From the NCBI RefSeq assembly GCF_003130795.1, contig NZ_CP029353.1, positions 2,309,501 to 2,373,500 on the forward strand: a stretch of DNA of 64,000 bases, in the 5' to 3' direction. The stretch is from Azospirillum thermophilum. GTDB taxonomy: Bacteria; Pseudomonadota; Alphaproteobacteria; Azospirillales; Azospirillaceae. Positions 23,167 to 35,070 of this stretch are shown piece by piece. A program made the translations under genes and the position numbers. The notes below the pieces were generated by a model. That model had not been told where the DNA came from, did no database searches, and worked only from the letters and a program-made list of their open reading frames with translations. How positions within the stretch are numbered: the first letter of the stretch is position 1; each line of letters starts with the position of its first letter.

Positions 23167-23888
23167 TCAGGCCAGGGCGGCGGCGCGGCCGCGCGCGGCT
23201 TCGCCGAGGCCGGCGGCGACGGAGACCAGCGTGCGGAACAGGTTCTGCTGGCGGGAGTCGGTGATCAGGTATTCCGGATGCCACTGCACCCCGACGAGGA
23301 AGGGATGGGCCGCCGCCTCGATGCCCTGGACGACGCCCGCCCGTTCGCGCGCCACCACGCGCAGCCCGTCGCCCAGCCGGTCGACCGACTGGTGGTGCAG
23401 CGCGTTCACCCGGCACTCGGCGATGCGAGGATGCGGTAGAGGTGGCTGTCCGGCTCGATCCGGATGCGCTTGCGCGGCAGCACCGTGCGCATGTGCGGCG
23501 CTTCCTCGTACACCTCGTGGATGTCGATGTGCAGCGAGCCGCCGCGGTGGACGTTGATCATCTGCGAGCCGCGGCAGATGCCGAGCACCGGCAGCCCCAG
23601 CGCGGCGGCGCAGTCCAGCGCGCGCATCTCCAGCCGGTCACGCTCCGGATCGATGCGGATGTGCGGCCTTGCGGTCTCGCCGTAGAGCGCCGCGTCGATG
23701 TCGTCGCCGCCGCCGACCACCAGCCCGTCCAGATCCTCGATGGGATAGGGCGCCTCCGCCGTGATCCGCACGGCCGAGGCCCCGGCCCGGCGCAGGGCCA
23801 GCCGGTTCGCCCACCAGGCGATGCGGCTGCCGTGGACGGAAGCGGTCACCCCGATCAGCGGCTTCGCCCTGCCCGTCAGCGCGACCAT
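23167..23888 (-). CDS. Class I glutamine amidotransferase, gamma-glutamyl-GABA hydrolase-like (frameshifted)
   Basis: Peptidase C26/PuuD-type enzyme hydrolysing gamma-glutamyl amides or supplying ammonia. Read across the break it is 240 residues. The nucleophile is the cysteine in VLGICRGSQMINV; the histidine and glutamate of the triad lie in GVQWHPEYL after the break. The frame shifts at 23419-23420 (strand-equivalent loss of one C): restored sequence reads RILASPECRVNALHHQSV. It starts 14 bases after the amidoligase gene on the same strand, so the two form an operon. This pairing of a glutamine-synthetase-like amidoligase with a class I amidotransferase recurs in bacteria and suggests peptide or metabolite amide synthesis. 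Confidence 0.85.
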
Positions 23889-23902
23889 GGCGCCCTCGCC
23901 CG

Positions 23903-24901
23903 TCAGCCGGCGCGCGGCGCGGCGACGCGGCGGCGGGCCTCCTCGGCCCAGTCGCCCAGCGCCTTGCGGGCGGCGAAGGCACGGTAGTCCGCCCCCAGCC
24001 GGTCGAGCCGCTCGCGGTCGTCCGCCAGCTCCTCCACCGCCACCCAGCGGTTCCATTCCGTCGCCAGCGACCAGGAGGGATCGCCGAGCCTGGCGTTGGG
24101 CAGGCGGTAGTGGAAGGTCGGGCGCGACCGCACATGCGGGTCCGTGACCTTGGCGAACAGCCGGTCGGGATCGAGATGCGCGAAGAGCGGGAACAGGTCC
24201 AGCTCGCGGTTGCGCGTCGGATTGGCCGCCAGGTAATCGTCGATCAGCCCGCCCAGGTCGGGACGATAGGCCGGATCGACCACCTTCAGCGCGTAGTCGG
24301 CCGGGAAGGCGGCGATGAAGCCGGTGAGCCGCCGGGTTGGATCGATCCTGATCTCGCTGCGCAGCCAGGGCGCCAGGATCAGGAAGGCCTTGAGATGGTC
24401 GAGGATGTAGCCGGCGTCCTCGCGCGCCACCTCGGGATTGAAGTGCAGCCCGAAGGCGAAGAGCGGGCTCGCCTCCGTCCCGGCGGCGCCGCGGCGGCGC
24501 AGGCTGTGGATCAGCGCCTCCAGCTCCTCCATCTGCGCGATCGGCACCGGCGGGGCGGCGACCTCGAAGGGCATCACCAGGCTTCCGATGTTGCCCCACA
24601 GCGGACGCAGCGCGTCGAGCAGCGCATCCGCCTTGCCGGGGGCAGACCCGGGCGGCGGCGCGCCGGTCTTCGCCGGATGGGCCGAGCGCATGTCCAGCTC
24701 CACCGTGAAGTCGCCGAGCCTCGTCCCGCGGACCGCGCAGCGGTGCGGGTCGATCACGTCGATGACTCCGCCATACAGGTCGCGCACCGCGGTCGCCGCG
24801 GACGGTGCGTCGAGGTCGGCGAATTCCAGTTCGACGCCCACCCGGCGGGGCGTGCCGCCGGCGGTGTCGGGATGCGGGGGGAGGAGGAAGGGTGTGGTCA
24901 T
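23903..24901 (-). CDS. Putative amidoligase (Amidoligase_2, COOH-NH2 ligase fold)
   Basis: 332 residues. The N-terminal RRVGVELEFADL is the first metal-binding strand of the glutamine-synthetase-like COOH-NH2 ligase family, and GDFTVELDMRSAH supplies a second acidic pair. FGLHFNPEV follows in the centre, and RRLTGFIAAFPADYA and RPTFHYRLPNARLGDP further on are typical of PF12224 proteins. It would use ATP to form an amide bond between a carboxylate and an amine. Upstream gene of a two-gene operon with the amidotransferase. Substrate is unknown. Confidence 0.85.
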   Translation of the reverse strand: MTTPFLLPPHPDTAGGTPRRVGVELEFADLDAPSAATAVRDLYGGVIDVIDPHRCAVRGTRLGDFTVELDMRSAHPAKTGAPPPGSAPGKADALLDALRPLWGNIGSLVMPFEVAAPPVPIAQMEELEALIHSLRRRGAAGTEASPLFAFGLHFNPEVAREDAGYILDHLKAFLILAPWLRSEIRIDPTRRLTGFIAAFPADYALKVVDPAYRPDLGGLIDDYLAANPTRNRELDLFPLFAHLDPDRLFAKVTDPHVRSRPTFHYRLPNARLGDPSWSLATEWNRWVAVEELADDRERLDRLGADYRAFAARKALGDWAEEARRRVAAPRAG

Positions 24902-25236
24902 GGCGCCGGTTCAACAGCGCACCGCGCTCGCATGTTCCCGCGGTAGAGATCGTTTCGCCTACGCTCCGGTTCCGGAAGTCTCCGCCTCCTATCGAAAGGA
25001 GTAATCCCTTCTTTCCAGGCATCCCGGCGTCTGAATGTCGGAATTTGTGACGAAGTATTTCAGGTGTGATTTCAAAGTCGAAAAGCCGTTCCACGAAAGC
25101 GCCGTCTGATTTCTTTGTTGTCGCGACTCTATCGGGTCAAATTAACAGTGATTTAACCATGACGGGGCTATCCACAGGAGGGCGGCACGGGCAGGGGAAG
25201 GGTTTCCCGCCGGGCCGCGCCCTGGGGAGCACGCTC
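24902..25236. other. Intergenic region between divergent amidoligase and sensor kinase genes
   Basis: 335 bases, clearly less GC-rich than its surroundings. It should hold divergent promoters. I see no tRNA, no ORF with coding character, and no convincing consensus boxes; GGGGAGC at 25225-25231 could be the kinase ribosome binding site. Confidence 0.6.
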
Positions 25237-28200
25237 ATGACGCTTCTGACCCGCCTCTTCCTGCTGGTGCTGCTGGCCGTGGTCCCGGCGCTCGGCATGC
25301 AGCTCCACAGCGTCCTGCAGCTCCGCTCCGAACGCGCCGGCGAGATCGTCGCCCAGGCCGAGCGCATCCTCCACATGGTCGAAGGCGAACAGTCCCACAT
25401 CGTCGAAAGCGCGCGGCTGATGCTGGCCGCGGTCGCCGAAGCCTCGTTCCTGCGCACCAACGACGTTCCCCGCTGCCAGACCTATCTGAACCGGCTGGTC
25501 CGCTCCTCCGAAGGCTATCGCGCCATCTCCGTCGCCGACCGCGACGGGCGCATCCTGTGCAGCGGCGACCCGTCGCGCATCGGCGCGACGATGGCCGACC
25601 TGCCGCATTTCCGCCGCGCGCTGATGGAGGAGCGATTCGTGGTCGGCGAGTGGCAGCCGGGATCGTCCGCCGCCGGATCGTCCGCCGCCGGATCGTCTGC
25701 CGCCGGATCGCCGGACGATGGCGGCGAGCTGCCGGTCGCCGTCCCCTTCCGCGGCGAGGACGGTACGCTCGGCGGCGTGGTCACCGCAGCCCTCGATGCA
25801 CCCTGGCTGACCCGCAACTTCGCCGCCCGGCCGCTGCCGGGGAATGCCTCGCTGATCGTCGCCGACCGCTCCGGCACGGTGCTGGTGAAGCTGCCGGCCG
25901 GCACCGCCGGGATCGGCGAGAAGCTGCCCGCCTCGCATCTCGCCCTCCTCGGGGCGGAGCGGATGGGCGTCGCGGCGCTGCCCGGGCTGGACGGGGTGCC
26001 GCGGGTGATGGCCTTCTCCCCCGCCACCGCCGGGGTGCGCGACCTGTTCATCGGCGTCGGCATCGATCAGGCGGCGGCGATGGGCGCCATCGACCGCGCC
26101 ACGCGCGACGGCGTGCTGATGACGCTGGCCGGCCTGGTCGTCGCCATCGCCGCCGCCTGGATCGGCGGGACCTGGTTCATCCGCCGGCCGGTCGAGGCGC
26201 TGGTCCATGCCGCGCAGTGCTGGCGGACCGGCGACAGCGCCGCCCGCGCCAACCTTGCCGACCGCAGCTCCGAGATCGGCCGGCTCGGCCAGGCCTTCGA
26301 CGCGATGGCGGAGACGCTGGAGACGCGCGAGGCGGCGCTGCGGGCATCCGAGCGCCACACCCGCGCCGTGCTGGATGCGCTGCCGGTGCTGATCGGCGTG
26401 CTGACCACCGACGGGGTGGTGGTGCAGGTCAACCATGCCGCCGCCCAGGCGCTCGGCCTGCCGGCGAAACGCATCGTCGGCAATCCCTTCGGCCAGGTCT
26501 GCTGCCTGTCGCAGGGCGAGGACGGGGCGGGCGGCTGCGCGAGGCGCTGGCCGAGGCGGCGGCCGGCCGGCAGACCCGGTTCGACGCCGCGCTGCGGATG
26601 AACGGCGGCCGCACGGTGATGGTCGACATCGGCCTGACGCCGATGCGCGACGAGACCGGCCGCGTGACGCACGTCATCGCGTCGGGCCTCGACATCACCG
26701 AACGCAAGCAGGCCGAGGAGGCCCTGCGCGTCGCCGGCGAGCGGTTCCGCACCGCGCTGCGCAACTCGGGCGTCACGGTGTTCAACCAGGATCTCTCCCT
26801 GCGCTACACCTGGGCGCACAAGCCGATCCTCAGCTTCGGCCCCGAGGACCTGATCGGCCGGACCGACCATGAGGTGCTGGAGAGCCGGGAGGACGCCGAC
26901 CGGCTGACCGCCATCAAGCGCCGGGTGCTGGAGACCGGCGAGGGTTGCCGCCAGGAGGTCAGCATCCGCGAGAAGGGCACCACCTGGTTCTTCGACCTGA
27001 CCGTCGACCCGCTGCACGACGACGACGGCCGCCTGACCGGCATCACCTGCGCCGCCGTCAACGTCACCGACCGCAAGCAGGCCGAGGCCGACCTGAAGCG
27101 CGCGCGGGAGGAGGCCGACCGCGCCAACATCGCCAAGTCCAAGTTCCTGGCCGCCGCCAGCCACGACCTGCGCCAGCCGGTGCAGTCGCTCTACCTGTTC
27201 GCCGCGGCGCTGGGCGACCGGCTGCAGGGCCATCCCGGCCAGGGGCTGCTGGACAACATGCGCCAGGGGCTCGACACGCTGAAGGGGCTGCTCGACGGGC
27301 TGCTCGACATCTCGCGCCTGGAGTCCGGCAAGATCACCGCCGCCCCGGTCGACATCCGGCTGAACCTCCTGCTCGGCCGGCTGGTCGCCGAATACGCCCC
27401 GCGCGCCCAACAGAAGGGGCTGGAGCTGCGGGCGATCCCGACCCGCGCCTGGGTGCGCAGCGATCCGGCCCATCTGGAGCGCATCCTGCGCAACCTGCTG
27501 GAGAACGCCCTGCGCTACACGCCCAGGGGTCGCATCCTGATCGGCTGCCGGCGGCGCGGCGACGCGGTGCGGGTGGAGGTGTGGGACAGCGGCCTCGGCA
27601 TCCCGGCCGACCGGCTGTGCGACATCTTCGAGGAGTTCACGCAGCTCGGCGACCGCAACGGGCGCGGCCTGGGGCTGGGACTCGCCATCGTCCGGCGCCT
27701 GTCGCGCCTGCTCGACCATCCCATCGGCGTCCACTCGCAGGAGGGCAAGGGCTCGGTCTTCTCCGTCACGCTGCCGCGCGTGACCGCCGCATCCCCGGCC
27801 GCCGCCACCTCCACCCGGCCGGCCGCCGCCATGCTGGCCGCCAGCGCCTTCGCCGAACCGCCCTGCCGTCCGGTCCCCGGCGCCATCACACCGCCGGGGC
27901 CGGGCTCGCCCGCCGTCGCCCGGGGCATCGCGCCGCGCGCGGCGGTCAACGGCGCGGCGGTCACCGGCGCGGTCGCCAACGACGGGGCGGCCAAGGATCT
28001 GGTGCTGGTGATCGACGACGAGGCGATCATCCTGCTCGGCCTCAAGGCGATGCTGGAGGGATGGGGCTATGACGTGCTGACCGCCCGGTCCGGCGACCAG
28101 GCGCTGGAGCGGCTGCGCGCCGACGGCCGCCGCCCGCGGCTGGTGCTGGCCGACTACCAGCTCCAGCAGGGCCGCACGGGGCCGGAGGCGCTGGTGGCGG

Positions 28201-28361
28201 TGCAGGGGCTGGTCGGCACCGACGTGCCCGGCATTATCCTGACCGGCGACACCGCGCCCGAGCGGCTGGCCGAGGCGGAGCGCAACGGCTTCCGCATCCT
28301 GCACAAGCCGGTCTTCCCGAACGAGCTGCGCCGGATGATGGCGCTCGCCGGGGCGGCGTGA
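25237..28361 (+). CDS. Hybrid sensor histidine kinase with Cache, HAMP, two PAS and receiver domains (frameshifted)
   Basis: Read across the break, 1041 residues. Membrane helix at residues 5-22, periplasmic Cache-type sensor including RDGRILCSGDP, a second helix near 290-312, HAMP, then two PAS domains ending in ITERKQAEEAL and VTDRKQAEADL. HisKA reads ASHDLRQPVQSLYLF; the ATPase has RNLLENALRYTPRG, DSGLGIP and GRGLGLGLAI; a C-terminal receiver has VLADYQLQQG. SHDLRQP and the LADYQL receiver place it with the SHDLRQPxQ hybrid kinases. The frame shifts in the GGG at 26529-26531; one more G gives AGRLREALAEAA. A 15-base repeat at 25660-25710 sits in the sensor. ATG at 25237 starts the first helix. 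Confidence 0.85.
25660..25710. repeat. 15-bp tandem repeat in a sensor domain
   Basis: Units GGATCGTCCGCCGCC at 25660, 25675 and 25690 (third with one T for C), then a partial copy. In frame, encoding GSSAA repeats in a loop of the periplasmic sensor. Confidence 0.9.
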
Positions 28362-28535
28362 CGCGGGTCAGGGTCCGCCCGGAGGCCGCCCGGCGAAAGG
28401 CCTAGTTCCCGCCACGGGGAATCATGGCATACTCAAGTACTACGGAGGCGCGTTTTCGGCGCATCGCCTCCGGCAGGCACGCCGTGACGGTTGCAGACCC
28501 TTTGACTCGATATACTCCGAAGAGGTAGTGTGGTC

Positions 28536-28787
28536 ATGACCGAAGCCGGACAGAAGAAGGCCGCGATGACCGCGCACACCGATTCCGATCATGCAGATGC
28601 GGTCGACGGCTTGTTCCGGCCCGAACCGAAGCGCGGGCTCGCCGCGCTCATAGGATCGGTGCTCGGGCGCCGGACCACGCAGTTCGACGACGACGCGGCG
28701 GTCGCCTTCGCCCGCAAGACCTGGAAGAGCGGCGACGCGACCCATGCCAGGGTTGCCCGCGACCTGCTGAAGCACTGGCCGCAATAG
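28536..28787 (+). CDS. Small hypothetical protein
   Basis: 83 residues from ATG 28536 (GTG 28530 possible; AGAGG at 28521-28525). N-terminal half is polar; the C-terminal half has LAALIGSVLGRRTTQFDDDAAVAFARKTWKSGDATHARVARDLLKHWPQ-like helices without known motifs. No signal peptide. The next small unknown gene starts 78 bases on. Confidence 0.55.
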   Translation: MTEAGQKKAAMTAHTDSDHADAVDGLFRPEPKRGLAALIGSVLGRRTTQFDDDAAVAFARKTWKSGDATHARVARDLLKHWPQ

Positions 28788-28864
28788 GCTGCCGTTCCCT
28801 GATCCCGCAGTTCCTCCTGATCCCATAGAAGACCCATGCCGTTCAACGAGGGCTGGCTGCTGCG

Positions 28865-29398
28865 ATGATGAGACATCGTAAGCGGGTCGAGGCTCTTCAC
28901 GCCCTTTTCGAGGAGTGGAAGAGGAAGACCGGACCGACCCTCGCCGGTTTCGGGATCATTCTCGAAGAACCGCTCGAACTGGACGAGCTGTCGGTCGAGC
29001 AGGCCGCCGTCGATATCGCGGAACTGCGGAAAGCCCTGTCCGGCAGCCCGGCGGACCATGGCCCGGCGGCGCAGACGCTGTACGTCATCACGACGGCCAT
29101 CATGGGCCAGCGCCCGGTACGGTGCGCCGCCTTCGACAGCGACGCGCAGGCCCGCGAGTTGAAGGTCATCAACGCCCTCTACGCCATCGCCGTGGCACTG
29201 GCCTATCTGCGGGTCGACGACGAGAATGCCGATGCCATCCTGCGGCGCCTGCTGATCCACCTGCTGGCGGGGGGTGTGCCCGGAAGGCCGGATGCCGGCC
29301 TTGCCGCGCTCCGCTGGTTCAGCGACGCCTATATACGCCGCCGCTGGCTCATCGCCGGCCCGATCTGCCTGCGCGAAGGCTGCTTCGCGATCTCCTGA
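28865..29398 (+). CDS. Hypothetical helical protein
   Basis: 177 residues from the ATG at 28865. Not recognised. Acidic amphipathic helices (LELDELSVEQAAVDIAELRKAL) and a central hydrophobic helix (NALYAIAVALAYLRV) that is more like a protein core than a membrane segment. It is convergent with the exonuclease gene ending at 29403. Coding potential is supported by GC-rich third positions and lack of strong rival frames. Confidence 0.55.
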   Translation: MMRHRKRVEALHALFEEWKRKTGPTLAGFGIILEEPLELDELSVEQAAVDIAELRKALSGSPADHGPAAQTLYVITTAIMGQRPVRCAAFDSDAQARELKVINALYAIAVALAYLRVDDENADAILRRLLIHLLAGGVPGRPDAGLAALRWFSDAYIRRRWLIAGPICLREGCFAIS

Positions 29399-29402
29399 AC
29401 GC

Positions 29403-30020
29403 TCAGACCACCGCGGCGCGGCGGCGGGCCGGGGCGCGGCCGCCCTTGCATGGGGTGTAGCCGTCGGCGGTCACCTGGCCCAACAGGATGCCCGTCGCGC
29501 CCTCGATCTCGTCGAACCGCTCCAGCCCCAGCCTGCGGGTGGCGGCCAGCGCGATGCGGCCGCAGGCCTCCGCGTCGCTGCCCGCCCGGTGATGGTCGAG
29601 CGTCAGGCCGAGAAAGCCCGCCAGATGATTCAGCTTGTGCGCCGTCAGGTCCGGCCAGGCCCGCCGCGCGAGGATCACCGTGCAGAGATAGGAGCAGGCC
29701 GGCCACGCCATGCCGTAGTCGCTCAGCGTATGGCGCAGGACGCTGAGGTCGAAGGCGGCATTGTGCGCCAGGACGAGCCGGTCCCGGAAGCGGTCGCGGA
29801 TGCGGTCCCACACCGCGGGAAATTCCGGGGCGTCGGCCACATCCTCCGCCCGGATGCCGTGGATCGCCGAGTTGAAGGCGTTGAAGCGCAGCTCCCGCGG
29901 GCGGATCAGATGCTCCTCGGTGGCGACGACCCGCCCGTCCTCGATCCAGGCGACGCCGATGGAACAGGCGCTGGTCCGCGTCTCGTTGGCGGTCTCGAAA
30001 TCGATGGCGACGGCGTGCAT
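29403..30020 (-). CDS. DEDDh 3'-5' exonuclease (DnaQ/epsilon-like)
   Basis: 205 residues. Exo I motif AIDFETAN near residue 7, Exo II NAAFDLSVLRH (HNAAFD) near 100, Exo III HHRAGSDAEACG near 146 with histidine and aspartate, so a complete DEDDh site. The C-terminus is short and basic (KGGRAPARRRAAVV). It would degrade DNA or RNA 3' ends; it lacks the polymerase-binding length of true DnaQ. Starts 5 bases after the Nudix gene ends, so cotranscribed. Confidence 0.88.
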   Translation of the reverse strand: MHAVAIDFETANETRTSACSIGVAWIEDGRVVATEEHLIRPRELRFNAFNSAIHGIRAEDVADAPEFPAVWDRIRDRFRDRLVLAHNAAFDLSVLRHTLSDYGMAWPACSYLCTVILARRAWPDLTAHKLNHLAGFLGLTLDHHRAGSDAEACGRIALAATRRLGLERFDEIEGATGILLGQVTADGYTPCKGGRAPARRRAAVV

Positions 30021-30025
30021 CGGGC

Positions 30026-30619
30026 TCAGCGACCCAGGATCAGACGGGTCACGTCCTCCGGCAGCCGCCCGGCCGTCGCCAGAACCTGCACCTTCAGCAG
30101 GGCCGTGACCGCGATGGCGTCGGTGATGCGGCCGTCGAGCGCCATCTCCAGCGCCTCGGCGAAGGGCACGCGCCGCACCTCGATCATCTCGGTATCGTCG
30201 GGCTGCGCCTCGCCCTGCTCCAGCCCCCAGGCGAGGAAGCCATAGGCGACCTCGTCGGTCAGGCTGTTGGACAGGTGCAGCGTCATCAGCGGCAGCCAGT
30301 GGCGGGCGGTCTGGCCCGTCTCCTCCAGAAGCTCGCGCTGGACGCTGACCAGCGGCTCGACGTTCTTCTCGCCGCCGCCTTCCGGGATCTCCCAGCTGTA
30401 CTGGTCGAGAGCGAAGCGGAACTGGCCGACCAGCGTCACCCTGCCCTCGTCGTCGATCGGCACCACGCCGGTGGCGATGCAATGGGGCCGCACGACACCA
30501 TAGATGCCGGGGTTGCCCTGCGGCGTCAGCACGCGGTGCTCGACCACCTCCATCCAGGCATTGGCGTATTTGGTGGTGGCGGACAGGACGGTCCAGGGAT
30601 TCTCGTGCTCTTCGGACAC
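30026..30619 (-). CDS. Nudix hydrolase, ADP-ribose pyrophosphatase-like
   Basis: 197 residues from a GTG preceded by GGAAGAGCT; a TTG at 30658 would add 13 residues. The Nudix box is GGEKNVEPLVSVQRELLEET, with the REL-EE core intact and spacing between the first E and R one residue short of the consensus. The WEIPEGG before the box is typical of ADP-ribose/nucleotide-sugar pyrophosphatases. It would cleave a nucleoside diphosphate linked to another moiety. Upstream of the exonuclease in one unit. Confidence 0.87.
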   Translation of the reverse strand: MSEEHENPWTVLSATTKYANAWMEVVEHRVLTPQGNPGIYGVVRPHCIATGVVPIDDEGRVTLVGQFRFALDQYSWEIPEGGGEKNVEPLVSVQRELLEETGQTARHWLPLMTLHLSNSLTDEVAYGFLAWGLEQGEAQPDDTEMIEVRRVPFAEALEMALDGRITDAIAVTALLKVQVLATAGRLPEDVTRLILGR

Positions 30620-30716
30620 GGGCAGCTCTTCCGGCACAGGACAGGCTCGCTTCAGCAATGTGGTGCCGAACTATAGGATCTGCCGCCGGGTGCTGCAACG
30701 GCTCCTCCCCGGCCAA

Positions 30717-30739
30717 GTTACGCAAAATTTTGCGATAAC
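30717..30739. promoter_or_regulatory. Palindromic operator-like site
   Basis: CGCAAAATTTTGCG at 30721-30734 is a perfect 14-bp palindrome, extended by GTTA on the left and, after one extra base, TAAC on the right. It lies between divergent Nudix and methyltransferase genes and just upstream of a -35-like TTGACA at 30778-30783. Confidence 0.5.
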
Positions 30740-30777
30740 TCGTTTTCTTTCCAAAGTCATAGTAAAGCTTTGGTTTC

Positions 30778-30810
30778 TTGACAGACCATCGCTGCATTCT
30801 TACTTCTAAT
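30778..30810 (+). promoter_or_regulatory. Sigma-70-like promoter of the methyltransferase gene
   Basis: TTGACA at 30778-30783 followed by a 17-base spacer and TACTTC at 30801-30806 (TCTAAT at 30805-30810 is an alternative -10). The region is distinctly AT-rich compared with its surroundings. Confidence 0.45.
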
Positions 30811-30903
30811 TTGCAACATAAAAAGAGATATCGCTGCATATTTGTAACGCTTTGTCTCAAATCCGAGGCATCGCATAAGGATCAGAGGAAAGAGGACGGG
30901 ACG

Positions 30904-31920
30904 GTGCAGCGGGAGATCGAGCGGTGGCGCAACCCCGACTGGCGGGCCAGACTGGAGGCCTGGTGGGAGGGGTATGACCTGGCCGACCTGCAGCGCCGGA
31001 TCGACCGGATGGCGAGCGGCCCGCGCTCCGCCCTGCGCCCGGTCGAGTCGGTGGGCACCGCCGCCCATCCGCATCCCGCCGGCACCGCCGCGGCCGTGGA
31101 GGCGTCCGCCGTCGATTACGAGCGGCTCAGCCTGCAGCAGCTCGACCGCCAGGGCGAGCCGGTGTGGTCGCCGGCGCGGGCGGAGGGGGCGCAGCTCCTG
31201 TGGGGCGACGATCAGGTCGGCCCGTCGGATGCCCAATGGATGGTGGATTCGGTCCGCTCCTTCGGGCTGAACCCGGCCAAGAGCGTGCTGGACCTCTCGG
31301 CCGGCCTGGGCGGCACCGCGAGGGCGCTGGTCAACAGCTACGACACCTGGGTCACCGGGCTCGAGGCGTCGCCGGTGCTGGCGAAGATGGCGATGGAACG
31401 GTCGAAGGCGCTCGGCCTCGCCAAGAAGGCGCCGGTCGCCCATTACGATCCGGAGCAGTTCAACCAGGCCGGCAGCTTCGACCTCGTGATGGCGGACCGC
31501 GTGGTGCACGGGGTGCGCGACAAGGACGGCCTGCTCGACCGCATCGCCGATTGCGTCAAGCCGCGCGGCGGCATCCTGCTGTTCGACTACGTGATCGAGG
31601 GCACGCCGGGGTCCTGGGACAACTGGAACGGCTGGCGGTCGGAAGAGCCGCTGGAGGTCTATCCCTGGACCGGCACGAGGCTGGCGGACGAGCTGTCGCA
31701 GCGGAACCTGGACCTGCGCGTCTGCGAGGATCTGACCCGGCTGCACCGCCGCCAGATCATCGAGCGGGTCCGCCGCCTGGGCGAGACGCTGCAGCAGGCC
31801 GTCCCCGGCGCCCGCGTGCTGTCGGCGCTGGCGCGCGAGCTGTCCTTGTGGTGGATGCGGCTGAAGGTGCTGGGCAGCGGACTGCGCTTCTTCCGCTATG
31901 TGGCGGTGAAGCCGGCCTGA
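30904..31920 (+). CDS. SAM-dependent methyltransferase
   Basis: 338 residues from GTG 30904, chosen because GAGGACGGGAC precedes it and the upstream in-frame part is AT-rich non-coding-like. Class I Rossmann motif VLDLSAGLGGTARALVN near residue 130, then TGLEASPVLAKMA and FDLVMADRVVHGV, then GGILLFDYVIEG. The N-terminal 100 residues are an accessory helical region. Substrate unknown; no operon partner. The upstream palindrome suggests a dedicated regulator. Confidence 0.8.
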   Translation: MQREIERWRNPDWRARLEAWWEGYDLADLQRRIDRMASGPRSALRPVESVGTAAHPHPAGTAAAVEASAVDYERLSLQQLDRQGEPVWSPARAEGAQLLWGDDQVGPSDAQWMVDSVRSFGLNPAKSVLDLSAGLGGTARALVNSYDTWVTGLEASPVLAKMAMERSKALGLAKKAPVAHYDPEQFNQAGSFDLVMADRVVHGVRDKDGLLDRIADCVKPRGGILLFDYVIEGTPGSWDNWNGWRSEEPLEVYPWTGTRLADELSQRNLDLRVCEDLTRLHRRQIIERVRRLGETLQQAVPGARVLSALARELSLWWMRLKVLGSGLRFFRYVAVKPA

Positions 31921-32237
31921 GCCGCCAGCAGAGCGCGGTCGCGCCGGGTCCGGCGCAGGCGTCGCCGCCGGGCCGGCAAGTGGTCATACCAGGAAACGGC
32001 AAATCAAGACGGCCGGCGATTGCCCGGCCCCGCGGTCCGCCAAGGGCGGGATACCCGGGCTCGTCTCTTGCATTCTTACGGCGCAGCCCCAGATCCGGAC
32101 TGTGATTTGCCCTGGACATGGCCCGAGGACGCCGTGCCCGGAACATATGCCCGAATCCCATGGTTTCCGACGAACGCCGGACAATCGTCGCCGTCTGACG
32201 CAAGCCGCCATCCGACGCGAAAAAAGGAGGCACAGCC
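31921..32237. other. Intergenic region upstream of acnA
   Basis: 317 bases between the methyltransferase and aconitase genes. AAAAGGAGG at 32222-32230 is the acnA ribosome binding site. I see no gene, tRNA or convincing operator. Confidence 0.6.
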
Positions 32238-34928
<2,691 letters not shown>

Positions 34929-34954
34929 CCGCCGCGGCAGGATCCGGGTCTTCG

Positions 34955-34989
34955 CCCGCGGGTGGCCGGCCGGCCGCCCGCGGGTTTTT
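34955..34989 (+). terminator. Intrinsic terminator of acnA
   Basis: CCCGCGGG at 34955-34962 pairs with CCCGCGGG at 34977-34984 (self-complementary), with GGCCGGCCGGCC between them, followed by TTTTT at 34985-34989. Confidence 0.85.
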
Positions 34990-35021
34990 CCTGCGGCCAT
35001 GGAGCGGGCAGGCCCTGAGAA

Positions 35022-35070
35022 TTGATCGCAATCAAGGCGCCCCTCCCGGCCGCGGCGTTTGATCCCGTCA
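35022..35070 (+). promoter_or_regulatory. FNR/NNR box and promoter of nnrU
   Basis: TTGATCGCAATCAA at 35022-35035 exactly matches TTGAT-N4-ATCAA. A -41.5 site predicts the start of transcription at about 35070, and TTTGAT at 35058-35063 is at the right place for a -10 box. Predicted start coincides with the A of the ATG, and no Shine-Dalgarno is visible, so the mRNA may be leaderless. Confidence 0.7.

Noticed and set aside
30026..30658. Use of the TTG at 30658 as the Nudix start
   Set aside because: The GTG at 30619 has a better ribosome binding site and the extra residues are not typical of the family.
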